A stretch of 64,000 nucleotides of DNA from Chryseobacterium sp. G0201 (GTDB taxonomy: Bacteria; Bacteroidota; Bacteroidia; Flavobacteriales; Weeksellaceae), in the NCBI RefSeq assembly GCF_003815655.1, contig NZ_CP033917.1, positions 3,720,001-3,784,000 of the forward strand. Reading direction: 5' to 3'. Shown here one piece after another: positions 1 through 9,086 of the stretch (positions within the stretch are counted from its first letter, which is position 1; each line of letters begins with the position of its first letter). The notes beneath the pieces were generated by a model. That model searched no databases and was not told where the DNA came from. It saw nothing but the letters and a program-made list of their open reading frames with translations. Position numbers and translations under genes: made by a program.

Positions 1-622
1 ATATTGTATTTGTTCCCGTACGAAGTAAATCCGAACTGATCTCTTCACGCTGATGGTTCCACTGTGCATTAGGTACTATGATGTCCCCACCAAATGCTAT
101 ATTGTGATTCAAAGACCGCGGAACAGAATGATAGGATGCTAACCCATAAAGATCGTATTCTAAATATGCCGTCTTTTTAGCATTCACTCTATCAGGTAAT
201 TCAACGGTAAAAAAGTTGTCAGAAATTCTGTCTTCTTCTTTCTCAGAGAACGTTCCAATGGTTCCCTGCTTTTCTTTTGCATCGAAAACATGGTTTACAT
301 CTGAAAAATTGTTGTCAAATTTTCCAATTACATTAGCATCTGTCTTTTCCTGCTTTTGTACTCCTTCTTTTTGAGTATGTTCAGATTGCTTATTTCCTGC
401 TGATGTTAATTTTTCTCCGGTTATATCATCGGGAGGATCTTTAGCATCTGTTATGGAGGGCTCATTATCAAGATTTAATTTGTGCATTAAATCTCTTTTA
501 AACGTCCGTATTTTCTGTCTGTCCTCTTTATTAAAGCTTGCGAAAACAAGCATACAAGTAAAGAAAAGAACAAAAAGACACGACTTCTTACTGATAGGAA
601 GTTTTTTAAAATTGATTTTCAT
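1..622 (-). CDS. N-terminal part of a large secreted protein, possibly Rhs/YD-type (cut by window edge)
   Basis: Reading leftward from an ATG at 622, the frame stays open for 207 codons to the edge of the window, so the C-terminus is missing. The first ~28 residues form a signal peptide (basic start, then LFVLFFTCMLVFA). A polar, Gln/Lys/Glu-rich linker follows to about residue 120. The visible end (AYLEYDLYGLASYHSVPRS, then a stretch near GTNTI) resembles the beta-sandwich that precedes Rhs repeats in Bacteroidota RHS proteins. That assignment is from memory of the family and is tentative. It starts 9 bases after the T9SS-sorted protein upstream, so the two are probably co-transcribed and both exported. 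Confidence 0.6.
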   Translation of the reverse strand, partial: MKINFKKLPISKKSCLFVLFFTCMLVFASFNKEDRQKIRTFKRDLMHKLNLDNEPSITDAKDPPDDITGEKLTSAGNKQSEHTQKEGVQKQEKTDANVIGKFDNNFSDVNHVFDAKEKQGTIGTFSEKEEDRISDNFFTVELPDRVNAKKTAYLEYDLYGLASYHSVPRSLNHNIAFGGDIIVPNAQWNHQREEISSDLLRTGTNTI

Positions 623-631
623 GGTGCGATT

Positions 632-2005
632 TTATTCTACGATTAATTTGAAAGTTTTTATGATTTTACCGTTTTGGGTCAGATTGATTAGGTATGCGCT
701 CTGTGTCGGTAAATGATTCACATAGTGTGTGGACTTTTGGTCAACTTTATCCAGGGCAACTAATCTTCCTGCACCGTCATAGATAGAGACAACAAGATTC
801 TCCATTGCAGGAAAGCGGACTGTGAAATTTTGGCCAGCCTTTACTGGATTTGGATAGAGTACAATCTGATCAAGATCAAGGGAAAGACTGTTAGGATCTA
901 TTGGATTTGCAAACGTTGAGTTACCATCCTTAACACCTTTAGTTTGGCTTACTGCAAAAGTAAATTGAGCGGTATCCGTATTCTCTTTAGCGGTGATAAA
1001 CTCAATCTTATTAAAGAAAACATAATTATCTATTTCAACGCCCTGTATTTTTCGTATTTCGCCGAATGTGTTTTTGAGAAACATCCAATAAATACTTGGC
1101 AAGGATTTGGGATTTAACAGCGATTTTTCAATTCTAACTTTGTAGTCACTATTCTGTGTTTTTGGGCCAACAAAATTGATCTCCCAATTCCTCTTCAAGA
1201 CATTAAAATTGCCATCCTGTTTAAAGTCAAGTTCTTTATTGTCATCCGACCAAATAATAAATTCATAATTGTTCAGCATGGATGCGTTTTCTGCATTCGT
1301 TCTATTAATGTCGTTTTTGCCTATTGCTAAGATTTGATCAGCAGTGTTCATGGATTGCTTCTGGTAAAGCTCATTTCCATCGTCTCTACCCAATCCTGTT
1401 GGTCTATATTTAAAATCCCCGTGTTTTTCCGGGTCCCAAATAACTTTTTCCTCACTGCTGAAATATTTTCCTTTTTCCAGGGAAACACCATACTTAATAG
1501 ATAGGTAAGAATGAATATTATTTAGTTCTGTTACCTTTGCGCGTTTGGGAATAAAAATCAATTCATAAAGATTTTGATCTTGAAATTTTATTTTCAGACT
1601 ATCCGATTTTCCTTTTTTTGGATCAGATCCACTTGTAAACGAAAAAATACTGGGTCGTTTGCGTAATTCTATATTTTTAGCGCCTCCAATTTCGTATCTA
1701 TTATTGGATAGGGATACATTTTTGTCTGAATTTTGCCAGATTGGGTCGCTCTCCTTAGAGGCATGAACAACACTAAGTGTATGGCTTTTATCCCGGCTGT
1801 ATTTAATATATTTTTTGATGAATTTATCCTTAATTCCGCAATGGAAGTTTAACAGATTTTCATCTTTACATTTTATACCATCACGAGCGGCACTGTTTGC
1901 TTTTTCCCATAGTTGTATGTCGGATTTCACTAATTGTGAAGAGACCGAAATGGAATATAAGAAAAATGGTACGAGGAAGATTCGGAGTGAGAAAAGTTTA
2001 TTCAT
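632..2005 (-). CDS. T9SS type A sorting domain-containing surface protein
   Basis: 457 aa. A signal peptide (MNKLFSLRIFLVPFFLYSIS) is followed by a central region with IHSYLSIKYGVSL and QKQSMNTADQILAIG, phrases typical of uncharacterised beta-rich domains in Bacteroidota surface proteins. The last ~80 residues are a type A C-terminal sorting domain: LYPNPVKAGQNFTVRF, then VSIYDGAGRLV, ending KTFKLIVE. Such domains direct export through the outer membrane by the type IX system and release or anchoring at the cell surface. The binding target is not evident. The gene probably heads an operon with the partial gene on its left. Confidence 0.85.
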   Translation of the reverse strand: MNKLFSLRIFLVPFFLYSISVSSQLVKSDIQLWEKANSAARDGIKCKDENLLNFHCGIKDKFIKKYIKYSRDKSHTLSVVHASKESDPIWQNSDKNVSLSNNRYEIGGAKNIELRKRPSIFSFTSGSDPKKGKSDSLKIKFQDQNLYELIFIPKRAKVTELNNIHSYLSIKYGVSLEKGKYFSSEEKVIWDPEKHGDFKYRPTGLGRDDGNELYQKQSMNTADQILAIGKNDINRTNAENASMLNNYEFIIWSDDNKELDFKQDGNFNVLKRNWEINFVGPKTQNSDYKVRIEKSLLNPKSLPSIYWMFLKNTFGEIRKIQGVEIDNYVFFNKIEFITAKENTDTAQFTFAVSQTKGVKDGNSTFANPIDPNSLSLDLDQIVLYPNPVKAGQNFTVRFPAMENLVVSIYDGAGRLVALDKVDQKSTHYVNHLPTQSAYLINLTQNGKIIKTFKLIVE

Positions 2006-2459
2006 TTCATATTTTTTTCATTATTATACAGATAAGAAATAATCTTATCGGAGGAGTGGGGAGTAGTTATAATTCATCTTCTTGTGATATTAATGGCAAA
2101 GCGGAGCGCTTTTTTCAAGAGAAGAAATATATTTAGTTAGAATTCCCACTATATAAGGAATTATTGTTGCCCTAAAAATCTGTTTGTTTTAGGAACTTAT
2201 TGATATATAAGTTGTTTGATTGGATGTGAAATAGGTTTTATCATTTGGTTGTTGTTTTTGTGAGTTTAAATTTAGAGCGAATTTATTTTAAAAGTATCCG
2301 TAAAAACCCCATATTTTACTTAGTGTTTTTACGGGTATTCTATGTCAATTGTCTTTTGTTTAATTCTCGATTGTATGATTTAATTTTGTTATTATGTAAT
2401 TAAATACATAAATTGACTTTTTATTGTTTAGTTTTTTCTCCGAACTAAAATAACGGCTC
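2006..2459. other. Divergent intergenic region with a 10-bp inverted repeat
   Basis: This AT-rich stretch between divergent genes should contain both promoters. No gene is seen. It holds one clear inverted repeat, ccgtaaaaac at 2298-2307 and gtttttacgg at 2324-2333, with a 16-base loop. A transcription terminator is not expected between divergent genes, so this may be a regulator site or the relic of a lost gene end. Confidence 0.4.
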
Positions 2460-3233
2460 ATGAATATCTTTCTACTGTCTATAATTGACAACAGCATTGA
2501 AGGAGCGATGATCAGATTTTCGCAACTCCCAATAAATTCATCTTTACTGAATAATCATCATCTTGAAACGCTTGGTAACTCAGTTAAAAAGATTGTAGAT
2601 ACCTATATTGGGTTTTTCAAAAGCATTAATATTGCTCCCTTTCAATATCAGTATAATACCAATAGAATTGAAAAGAGGTTCGAGCTAACTGCAATAAATA
2701 GTAGACCGCTCGACGGTATTGACAAAAAACTCCTTAGTATAATTACGTTCCCGATCAAAAAAGCGGTTATACCTATAAATTTTCACCTGCACCAGTCCAC
2801 CAGGATTTTTCTTTATACGGGAATAGGTGCTTTTGAAAGTGTTAGCAATACAATTGTTTTTTTTCTCTATGAATTATCTATTTCAGATGACCTCATCAGA
2901 TATACGCCTACATCACTACGATATCTGGATAACATATTATTTGAAGATGACCTTTCGAAGTTTAATTCCGGACGGGAACTGGCAAATAGTTTTGGCAAGA
3001 ATTATAGCAAGTTCCAGCAAGATTGCCGTGAATATTTTAGGGATACCTTTTATCAATTTCATAATAAAATCAAAATGATGAAGGTCTTAGAAGATGTGAT
3101 GTTAAGTGATTTAAGTTTGAAAGAAATTGCTTATAAAAACAAATTTTTAGATTATAACAGTATGTATAGAATATTCAGGACCAAGTATCGCTTTCCCATA
3201 CATTGTATCCCTAGATTGATGATACAAATTTAG
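2460..3233 (+). CDS. AraC family transcriptional regulator
   Basis: 257 aa cytoplasmic protein without signal peptide. The C-terminal ~80 residues carry an AraC-type double helix-turn-helix: LSLKEIAYKNKFLDYNSMYR is the second recognition unit, followed by IFRTKYRFP where the family consensus has F+K..G.SP. The N-terminal ~170 residues are an unrecognised effector-binding domain. The gene lies directly upstream of the MauE/DUF6520-type operon on the same strand, separated by ~140 bases that contain three direct repeats with 21-bp spacing, so it is the likely regulator of that operon. Target and ligand are inferred, not seen. Confidence 0.8.
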   Translation: MNIFLLSIIDNSIEGAMIRFSQLPINSSLLNNHHLETLGNSVKKIVDTYIGFFKSINIAPFQYQYNTNRIEKRFELTAINSRPLDGIDKKLLSIITFPIKKAVIPINFHLHQSTRIFLYTGIGAFESVSNTIVFFLYELSISDDLIRYTPTSLRYLDNILFEDDLSKFNSGRELANSFGKNYSKFQQDCREYFRDTFYQFHNKIKMMKVLEDVMLSDLSLKEIAYKNKFLDYNSMYRIFRTKYRFPIHCIPRLMIQI

Positions 3234-3261
3234 ATGATATTCCCGCATTTCCTTGAAATGA

Positions 3262-3324
3262 GGACTTTTTGCCATGTTTTAGGGACTTTTTGCTATGTAT
3301 TTTATACTATTTGCCGTTTTTTTA
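3262..3324 (+). promoter_or_regulatory. Three tandem direct repeats at 21-bp spacing, probable AraC-type operator
   Basis: Copy 1 starts at 3262 (ggactttttgccatgtttta). Copy 2 starts at 3283 with ggactttttgctatgta. A degenerate copy 3 starts at 3304 (atactatttgccgttttttt, about 14 of 20 positions matching copy 1). The period is two helical turns, the usual layout for AraC-family dimers binding one face of DNA. The repeats lie between the AraC gene and the MauE-type gene at 3373. Confidence 0.55.
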
Positions 3325-3372
3325 AAAAAAATTGTAGTGAGATTTACAGCAGGAAATTAAATCACATCCCTG

Positions 3373-4899
3373 ATGAGAAAATCTATTACTCTCTTCCCAG
3401 TTATAGCTGCTTATTTTTTTGTTCTACTGTTCTTTTACGCAAGCATCAGCAAAGTGTTAGATTTTGAGAATTTTCAAGTACAGTTGGCACAATCTCCATT
3501 ACTGAGCGCATATGCTGGATTTATTTCTTATGTTGTTATCATAACTGAACTTGTCATTTGCCTTTTGCTTTGCTTTCCGGAAACCAGGCTTATTGGCTTG
3601 TATGGTTCTTTAAGTTTGATGTCGGCATTTACGATATATATTTACCTCATACTTAATTATAGTGATTTTGTGCCTTGCTCATGCGGCGGCATTCTTGAAG
3701 AATTAGGCTGGACCGAACACTTGATTTTTAATGTTTTCTGTATTCTCGTTTCGCTTATTGGTATTTATCTTTTGAGTAATTTAAACTCAGTAAGCAAATT
3801 CAGAACAAGCGTTAGTGCATTTGGGGCTAGTCTCCTTTCTGCTGGAGTTGTTTTAAGTTTATTTTTATTGTCCGAGGATATTATAAAAAAAGAAAACAAC
3901 TTTACCAGGCGCTATCTTAATCATCCGATTGTAGAAGATAAACAGTATGATCTTAAGTTCAATTCCTATTATTTCGCAGGATCATCGAATGGGAAAATAT
4001 TTCTGGGAAATCATACAGCTCCTAAAATACTCAATGTTTTAGATGTAATTACTGGTGTTATTACGGCTTTCAAAGTCGAGCCAGATGAGGTTGGATATAC
4101 TTTTCGCGCATTAAAATTCATGGTGAAACCTCCTTACTTCTATTTGTATGATGGCTCAGTACCGATTATTTACCGTGGCAGGATTGGTGAAACCAAAGCA
4201 AAAACAATAAGTTATCGTGATGGCTACTTTGATGAAATGGTGGTCATGGATAGTAGCCTTTTTGCCATTCGTACGCAAAGCAGCACAAATAAAAACCACA
4301 TATTAGGAACTATAAATGTTAATAAGGGCGTTCTACCCAGGCTATTTATAAGTGACCAACTACTAGAAAAACAACAAGATGGCATTTTTGATTCAGATGG
4401 TCAACTGGTTAGTGATGATAGAAATCCGGATAACTGTTACTATGTCTATTCCTATCGTAACCAAATTTTATCAATTGATAAAAACCTGAATTTGTTACGA
4501 AGACAGAACACTATTGATACCAATTCGAAGGCAAAAATCAAAGTGGTGCAGCTATCGGATGGTAAACGTAAAATGAGTGCTCCGCCTGTAATAGTCAATA
4601 AGAAAACTGTGGTTCATCAAAATCTTCTTTTTAACGAATCCGGAGTAATCGGGAGATATGAACAGAAAAAGCAATGGAGAAATTCTTCGATTATCGACAT
4701 TTATAATGTTCAGGAGCCGTCTTATGTTGGTAGTTTCTACGTGCCGGATAATGGAAAAAATAAGATGTCACATATGCTTGTTTCAGATAAATACCTATTT
4801 GTACTCTCGGGAACCATGCTTATAAGATATCACTTTACAAAAAACATGATACAAAAGTTCAAAAACGGGGGAAGCCGAAAAACCGTTTACAAAGAGTAG
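3373..4899 (+). CDS. MauE/DoxX-type redox membrane protein fused to an extracytoplasmic domain
   Basis: 508 aa. Residues 1-140 contain four transmembrane helices of the MauE/DoxX type (FYASISKVLDFENFQVQLAQ; then FVPCSCGGILEELGW with the conserved CxC pair). A fifth hydrophobic helix lies at ~145-170. MauE-type proteins are linked to periplasmic disulfide chemistry. The remaining ~330 residues are outside the membrane and show irregular beta-strand repeats such as YDLKFNSYYFAGSSNGKIFL and IDIYNVQEPSYVGSFYVPD. These suggest a beta-propeller-like sensor or binding domain, and I do not recognise the family. A DUF6520-type exported peptide follows 24 bases later. A similar MauE/peptide pairing recurs at 43607-44694 without the fusion. 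Confidence 0.75.
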   Translation: MRKSITLFPVIAAYFFVLLFFYASISKVLDFENFQVQLAQSPLLSAYAGFISYVVIITELVICLLLCFPETRLIGLYGSLSLMSAFTIYIYLILNYSDFVPCSCGGILEELGWTEHLIFNVFCILVSLIGIYLLSNLNSVSKFRTSVSAFGASLLSAGVVLSLFLLSEDIIKKENNFTRRYLNHPIVEDKQYDLKFNSYYFAGSSNGKIFLGNHTAPKILNVLDVITGVITAFKVEPDEVGYTFRALKFMVKPPYFYLYDGSVPIIYRGRIGETKAKTISYRDGYFDEMVVMDSSLFAIRTQSSTNKNHILGTINVNKGVLPRLFISDQLLEKQQDGIFDSDGQLVSDDRNPDNCYYVYSYRNQILSIDKNLNLLRRQNTIDTNSKAKIKVVQLSDGKRKMSAPPVIVNKKTVVHQNLLFNESGVIGRYEQKKQWRNSSIIDIYNVQEPSYVGSFYVPDNGKNKMSHMLVSDKYLFVLSGTMLIRYHFTKNMIQKFKNGGSRKTVYKE

Positions 4900-4923
4900 G
4901 CATTAACTTCAAAACTTTACATT

Positions 4924-5178
4924 ATGAAAAGGTTTAAAAAAATCGTGTTACCAGTAGCTATTGTTATGATTGCTGCTTTAGGTGCTTTTGCGACCAACTC
5001 AAGCAAAAAAACGGCTATGCATGACGGCTACCGCTACGATGAATTAAGTGAAACTTGTGTGAATACACAGATTCAGTGTAGTGACGTTCCTAGTTCGTTC
5101 ATTTGTACGGATGGTTCTGCAAACCAGCTACGCCAAATCAGTGGTACAAGTTGCCCTGATTTATTGTTCAAACCTTAA
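4924..5178 (+). CDS. DUF6520-type small exported peptide
   Basis: 84 aa. A signal peptide (KIVLPVAIVMIAALGAFA) precedes a ~60-residue mature part with four cysteines (ETCVNTQIQCSDVPSSFIC and GTSCPDLLF). The pattern HDGYRYDELSETC and the ending GTSC..LLF match DUF6520 proteins of Bacteroidota, whose function is unknown. It lies 24 bases behind the MauE-type gene and ends just before a strong terminator, so the pair forms a transcription unit. The even number of cysteines beside a MauE-type protein suggests that disulfide formation or reduction of this peptide is the point of the operon. That is inference. Confidence 0.75.
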   Translation: MKRFKKIVLPVAIVMIAALGAFATNSSKKTAMHDGYRYDELSETCVNTQIQCSDVPSSFICTDGSANQLRQISGTSCPDLLFKP

Positions 5179-5184
5179 AAAAGA

Positions 5185-5211
5185 AAGGTGTCCGAAAACT
5201 TCGGACACCTT
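5185..5211. terminator. Bidirectional rho-independent terminator
   Basis: An 11-bp perfect stem (aaggtgtccga / tcggacacctt) with a five-base loop is followed by a T-rich tract on the plus strand and preceded by an A-rich tract. It lies between the convergent genes ending at 5178 (plus) and 5229 (minus) and can serve both. Confidence 0.85.
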
Positions 5212-5228
5212 ATTTATTTATTTATAGA

Positions 5229-7709
5229 CTAAAACCAGGAAGGGCGCATAGAGCCTTTAAGATAATAGTCGAACCATTGCATAAATCTTTTTGTAGCCTC
5301 TTTCTGATGCTCTTTCCGTACGATCGCGTGACCTTCGCTAGGAAATAATAATAATTTGGAGTCTTTTTTTAGGCTTTTCATGGCAATAAACATTGCAACA
5401 CTCTGATTCCAGTTGACGTGATAATCTTCTTTGCCTGCCCAAAGCAACAGGGGAGTGTTAATTTTCTCTGCATGAAAAATCGGATTGTTTTCATAATAAA
5501 CCTCTTTAATGTCATAGAATGAACCGGAAAACCGGAAACTCTGATCAGTGTACCTGTAAATCTCAGGACGGAGCCAGTTCTGATTGAGAGAAAAATACGA
5601 AGCCGTAATATCTGATAGGGAGGCGCCGCTGATGGCCGCTTTGAAAATATTGGAATGACAAACGAGATAATTAACCTCGAAGCCACCAAAGGAATGACCA
5701 ATAATGCCTATCCGGTTTAGATCAATATTGTAGAATGAAGCTGCCGTTTTTATTGCTGTTTCCACACAGGATAATGCAGACTGGCCGGGTTCATCTTTCT
5801 TGTAAACAATACGGGGTAACAAAATGATGTAACCATTCATAGCTGAAAGGGACCTGTTAAAACCGTTCTGGCCGTAATAGCTTGGGTAAACAAAATCTTT
5901 GTAGCCTTTGGCTTCATTTTCATAAATCCTTACGATCATAGGATACTTCTTTGATGCGTCATAATCTGGAGGCAGTATTACTCCACAATAGTCTGATTCT
6001 CCATCTTTATTTTTCCAAAAATGAACTTTTGTACTGGGGAAAAGTGAGGGCTCAAAATTTTCCTTATTGCTGTAATATGTTGTTCTTTTCTTTTTCGAAT
6101 TAATATTATACAGTTTTAGAACATAGGGCTCATTTCCATTTTCTGTCACGTAGGTAACCATATTTTCTGCATATACCAATTGACTGATCGTATTTGCACC
6201 GAGCGACTCAATGACATCAATTTTCTGATCTTTATAGACCGCTAGACCTTGCATGGAGCCATCATCCTTGCTAATATCAAGCAATAGAAAATTTTCGCCT
6301 ATTTCATTAAAATTGGTCCATTTTAATCTTTCCACTGGTTCATTAATACTGTTATTAAGTATTCGATAGGAAATATGGCTGTCAATGGAATGGGTGAGCC
6401 TAATTGCTTTATTGATTACCAAATCATATTCCCAGATATCATTTTCATCTGTCAAAAATACTTTTTTGTTGTCGTGGCTTAGAAATAGCCTGCTTATTGC
6501 AATGCTAACTTTTTCATTCAGCCTGTTAAACTGATAAAAATTTGTAGATAAGCCAGCTGTTAGGTTAACCTCTTTTCTCTTATCGTAATCGTACATCCAC
6601 CAATCTTTATTTTTAAAATAAAACAACTGGTTAAACTTTTTAGACACATGGAAATATTGACCGCTTATATGTTGCGCGGTAAAAATAGTTTCACCAGTCT
6701 TCAGGTCTCTGAGCCTGAAAGTTGGAGATGCAATCTCCTCGGTGAAATCATCGTTTTCCAGGTCGTAGAAATCTAAAAAAACTTTATTATCAAAAATAAG
6801 AGAACTGCGTGTTGCTCCAAAAATAGGAGGGTTTTCGTACTTCGCAGAAGTATTTACATCGAAAATCAGATCTGTGTAGCCTTCGATCTTATTTTTCATA
6901 ATTTTAGGCTTTATCCCTTTATCTTCTGAAGACCAGACTTCAATCGAATCTGAGTTCTTAACGTTTTTAAAAGGCTGTTTGGAAGCACTTAGATAGCCAG
7001 AGTCAAAAAAATTGTAGCGGGAATAAGCTGCGAACGCTGCCGGAAGTTCTTTCTCCAGTTGAAGGTGGCCTTCGAAATCATAAAACCTTGCAATTGTTAT
7101 ACTATCTCGTGTCAAAACTTGTTTAACAAGTTTTTCATCTATGCTTACTTCTTCCTTTAATACGCTCCAGCGCTGAAAATTATCCACAAGGATTTTTTCT
7201 TTTAGTGTTTTTAAATTGAGAAGGGAGACTACATTTTTCTTTCTTATCCATAAATTCCCGTTTGTTATTGTTAATTTTTCAACGTTCGCTGTTTTATATC
7301 GAACCAGCCCTGAATTATCTACAACCGAAATCTCCTTTGCTGTTGTTGTCAGTATAGTATTGCTCGTATCTGAATCATGGGTGAAACCCGAAATTTGCTG
7401 AAACTGAAATTCCTCCTGCTTTTTCAAGTTTCTGATGAAAACAGTATTATCCTTATTCCTTAGTATCAAAATTTTATCATCAAGATATACCTCACCTGGA
7501 TTTCTGAAGATGGTCGTTTTTAAAGTAGCGCCATTTTGCAAAACACCTTCCTGTTCCCCATCATCATAATGTTTTACAAAATATATCCAGTTACCATTTT
7601 TGGTCACACTTTTATTAAAGACCTGGTACCATTGGGAGTTCTGCCCAGATAAAAGTTGAGCAAATACTAAATAGGTAAAAAGGGCAATGCATGATCTAGT
7701 AGCCTTCAT
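5229..7709 (-). CDS. S9 (prolyl oligopeptidase) family serine peptidase
   Basis: 826 aa. A signal peptide (IALFTYLVFAQLLSG) is followed by a long N-terminal beta-propeller region (~residues 25-560) and a C-terminal alpha/beta-hydrolase domain. The catalytic triad is visible: Ser in GIIGHSFGGFE, Asp in LLLWAGKEDYHVN, His in FPSEGHAIVRKEH. S9 enzymes cleave peptides, commonly after proline, and exported versions in Bacteroidota act in the periplasm. The start overlaps the SusD gene by 14 bases, so translation is probably coupled. Its place at the end of a sigma/FecR/SusC/SusD operon suggests it degrades peptides imported by that system. The exact specificity is not evident. Confidence 0.88.
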   Translation of the reverse strand: MKATRSCIALFTYLVFAQLLSGQNSQWYQVFNKSVTKNGNWIYFVKHYDDGEQEGVLQNGATLKTTIFRNPGEVYLDDKILILRNKDNTVFIRNLKKQEEFQFQQISGFTHDSDTSNTILTTTAKEISVVDNSGLVRYKTANVEKLTITNGNLWIRKKNVVSLLNLKTLKEKILVDNFQRWSVLKEEVSIDEKLVKQVLTRDSITIARFYDFEGHLQLEKELPAAFAAYSRYNFFDSGYLSASKQPFKNVKNSDSIEVWSSEDKGIKPKIMKNKIEGYTDLIFDVNTSAKYENPPIFGATRSSLIFDNKVFLDFYDLENDDFTEEIASPTFRLRDLKTGETIFTAQHISGQYFHVSKKFNQLFYFKNKDWWMYDYDKRKEVNLTAGLSTNFYQFNRLNEKVSIAISRLFLSHDNKKVFLTDENDIWEYDLVINKAIRLTHSIDSHISYRILNNSINEPVERLKWTNFNEIGENFLLLDISKDDGSMQGLAVYKDQKIDVIESLGANTISQLVYAENMVTYVTENGNEPYVLKLYNINSKKKRTTYYSNKENFEPSLFPSTKVHFWKNKDGESDYCGVILPPDYDASKKYPMIVRIYENEAKGYKDFVYPSYYGQNGFNRSLSAMNGYIILLPRIVYKKDEPGQSALSCVETAIKTAASFYNIDLNRIGIIGHSFGGFEVNYLVCHSNIFKAAISGASLSDITASYFSLNQNWLRPEIYRYTDQSFRFSGSFYDIKEVYYENNPIFHAEKINTPLLLWAGKEDYHVNWNQSVAMFIAMKSLKKDSKLLLFPSEGHAIVRKEHQKEATKRFMQWFDYYLKGSMRPSWF

Positions 7710-9084
7710 TTTGTGGTTTAAGATTTTGGTTAATTAAGAGTTCTTGTTCCGGCAGTGGCAGATTTCTGAAATAGGTTTTCCAATTGGATTTTAGGGGTAA
7801 AATCTTCTGGTCTAAAAGGTCTTTTCTTTTCAGGTCAAAAAATCGATGTCCGAATTCAGTGAAAAGCTCATGCTGTCTTTCATTGAGGATGGCTAATCGC
7901 AACTGGGTCTGGGATGATGAACTATCCCCCTGTAAACCGGCTTTTGAGCGCATAACGTTGAGGTATATCTTAGCCTGCGCGGAATTGCCCATCTCATTTT
8001 CTGCTTCCGCCAATATCAGATATGCTTCTTCAATGCGGAAAACAATGGTGTATTCAACAGAAGCAGCGGTTTTATTATTCTGCTTGTATTTATAAGGATG
8101 ATAAAAAGTACTTTGGCCGTTAGAAACTTCTTTAGTCCATTTAAGCTTCCGTAAATCTCCATTCTCAAAAGAGCTCATAAAACTTGAAGAGAGCACAGCA
8201 TTTGGCGGTGGCAGTGTTTGGAAAATAAAATACTGCCCCTCTAAAGTATTTGCTGCTACCTCAACAGGCATAAATTGAAGTACAGCACTTTTGGAATCCT
8301 TGAGGAAGGCCATGTCCAAATTTTGAACAACGGAATAATCGGGATTTGCTATCACCTTTAAAGCATAATCTTTTGCCAATGCCCAATTATTTTGATAAAG
8401 GTAAGCTCTGGAAAGAAGCAATTGTGCCGTGGATTTATTGGCTCTTGTCCGTCCAGTGCCGGGATAGCTGTTACCAAGTTTTGATTCGGATGATAATAAA
8501 TCTTGAATCAAAAGATTATAGACTTCCGGAACTGATTTTTTTGGAATATTTTGGTTAATAATATAGTTTGTTGACTGTACATAAGGAATTTGGTCATATA
8601 GATTCACAAGATAAAAGTGTAGAAGAGCCCTGATAAAGAAAGCTTCACCCAAAAGCTGGTTTACTGTAGCTGAGTCAAGATAGGAGCTATTTTCCTGTAC
8701 GCCTTCAATGATATTATTTACGGCATATATCTGCTGATAGGCATTGGTCCAAAGACTTCTGACAGCTAAATTATTGGGCTGAATGCTTAGTTCGTAAAAC
8801 GTCCGAAAGTCTGTCTGCTGAGCAGTGACAGATGTCAGCTCGTCAGTATAGCATCCCAGTAAATAATTCATCCCTGAAGTATCTCCTGTAAGGATGCCCT
8901 TGGATCTTAAATTCGTGTACACATCGGTTAGTGCAGCAGTTGCCGTTTCTTTGTTTCTAAATACTGTTGTCTGTGATATTTGGTTTTTGGGATCATCAAG
9001 TTCCAAAAAATTTTCACAGCTGATTGCCGTCATTGTAAGGGCAATAAGTATCAGGATTATGTAGTATTGTATATAATTTTTCAT
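7696..9084 (-). CDS. RagB/SusD family outer-membrane nutrient-binding lipoprotein
   Basis: 462 aa. The lipoprotein signal ends in TMTAISC, followed by ENFLELDDPKNQISQTTVFRN, the canonical start of mature SusD proteins. SusD-like TPR segments (ALLHFYLVNLYDQIPYV, AEAENEMGNSAQAKIYLNVM, ILNERQHELFTEFGHRFFDL) are present in the right order. SusD lipoproteins cap the SusC channel on the cell surface and bind the substrate. The gene starts two bases after the SusC stop and overlaps the S9 peptidase gene by 14 bases. The neighbouring peptidase makes a peptide or protein substrate more likely than a glycan. Confidence 0.93.
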   Translation of the reverse strand: MKNYIQYYIILILIALTMTAISCENFLELDDPKNQISQTTVFRNKETATAALTDVYTNLRSKGILTGDTSGMNYLLGCYTDELTSVTAQQTDFRTFYELSIQPNNLAVRSLWTNAYQQIYAVNNIIEGVQENSSYLDSATVNQLLGEAFFIRALLHFYLVNLYDQIPYVQSTNYIINQNIPKKSVPEVYNLLIQDLLSSESKLGNSYPGTGRTRANKSTAQLLLSRAYLYQNNWALAKDYALKVIANPDYSVVQNLDMAFLKDSKSAVLQFMPVEVAANTLEGQYFIFQTLPPPNAVLSSSFMSSFENGDLRKLKWTKEVSNGQSTFYHPYKYKQNNKTAASVEYTIVFRIEEAYLILAEAENEMGNSAQAKIYLNVMRSKAGLQGDSSSSQTQLRLAILNERQHELFTEFGHRFFDLKRKDLLDQKILPLKSNWKTYFRNLPLPEQELLINQNLKPQNEGY

Positions 9085-9086
9085 GA

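Noticed and set aside
3234..3467. 77-codon frame covering the gap behind the AraC gene
   Set aside because: It runs through the triple repeat and into the MauE gene in another frame, and it is Cys/Phe-rich as a by-product of the repeat.
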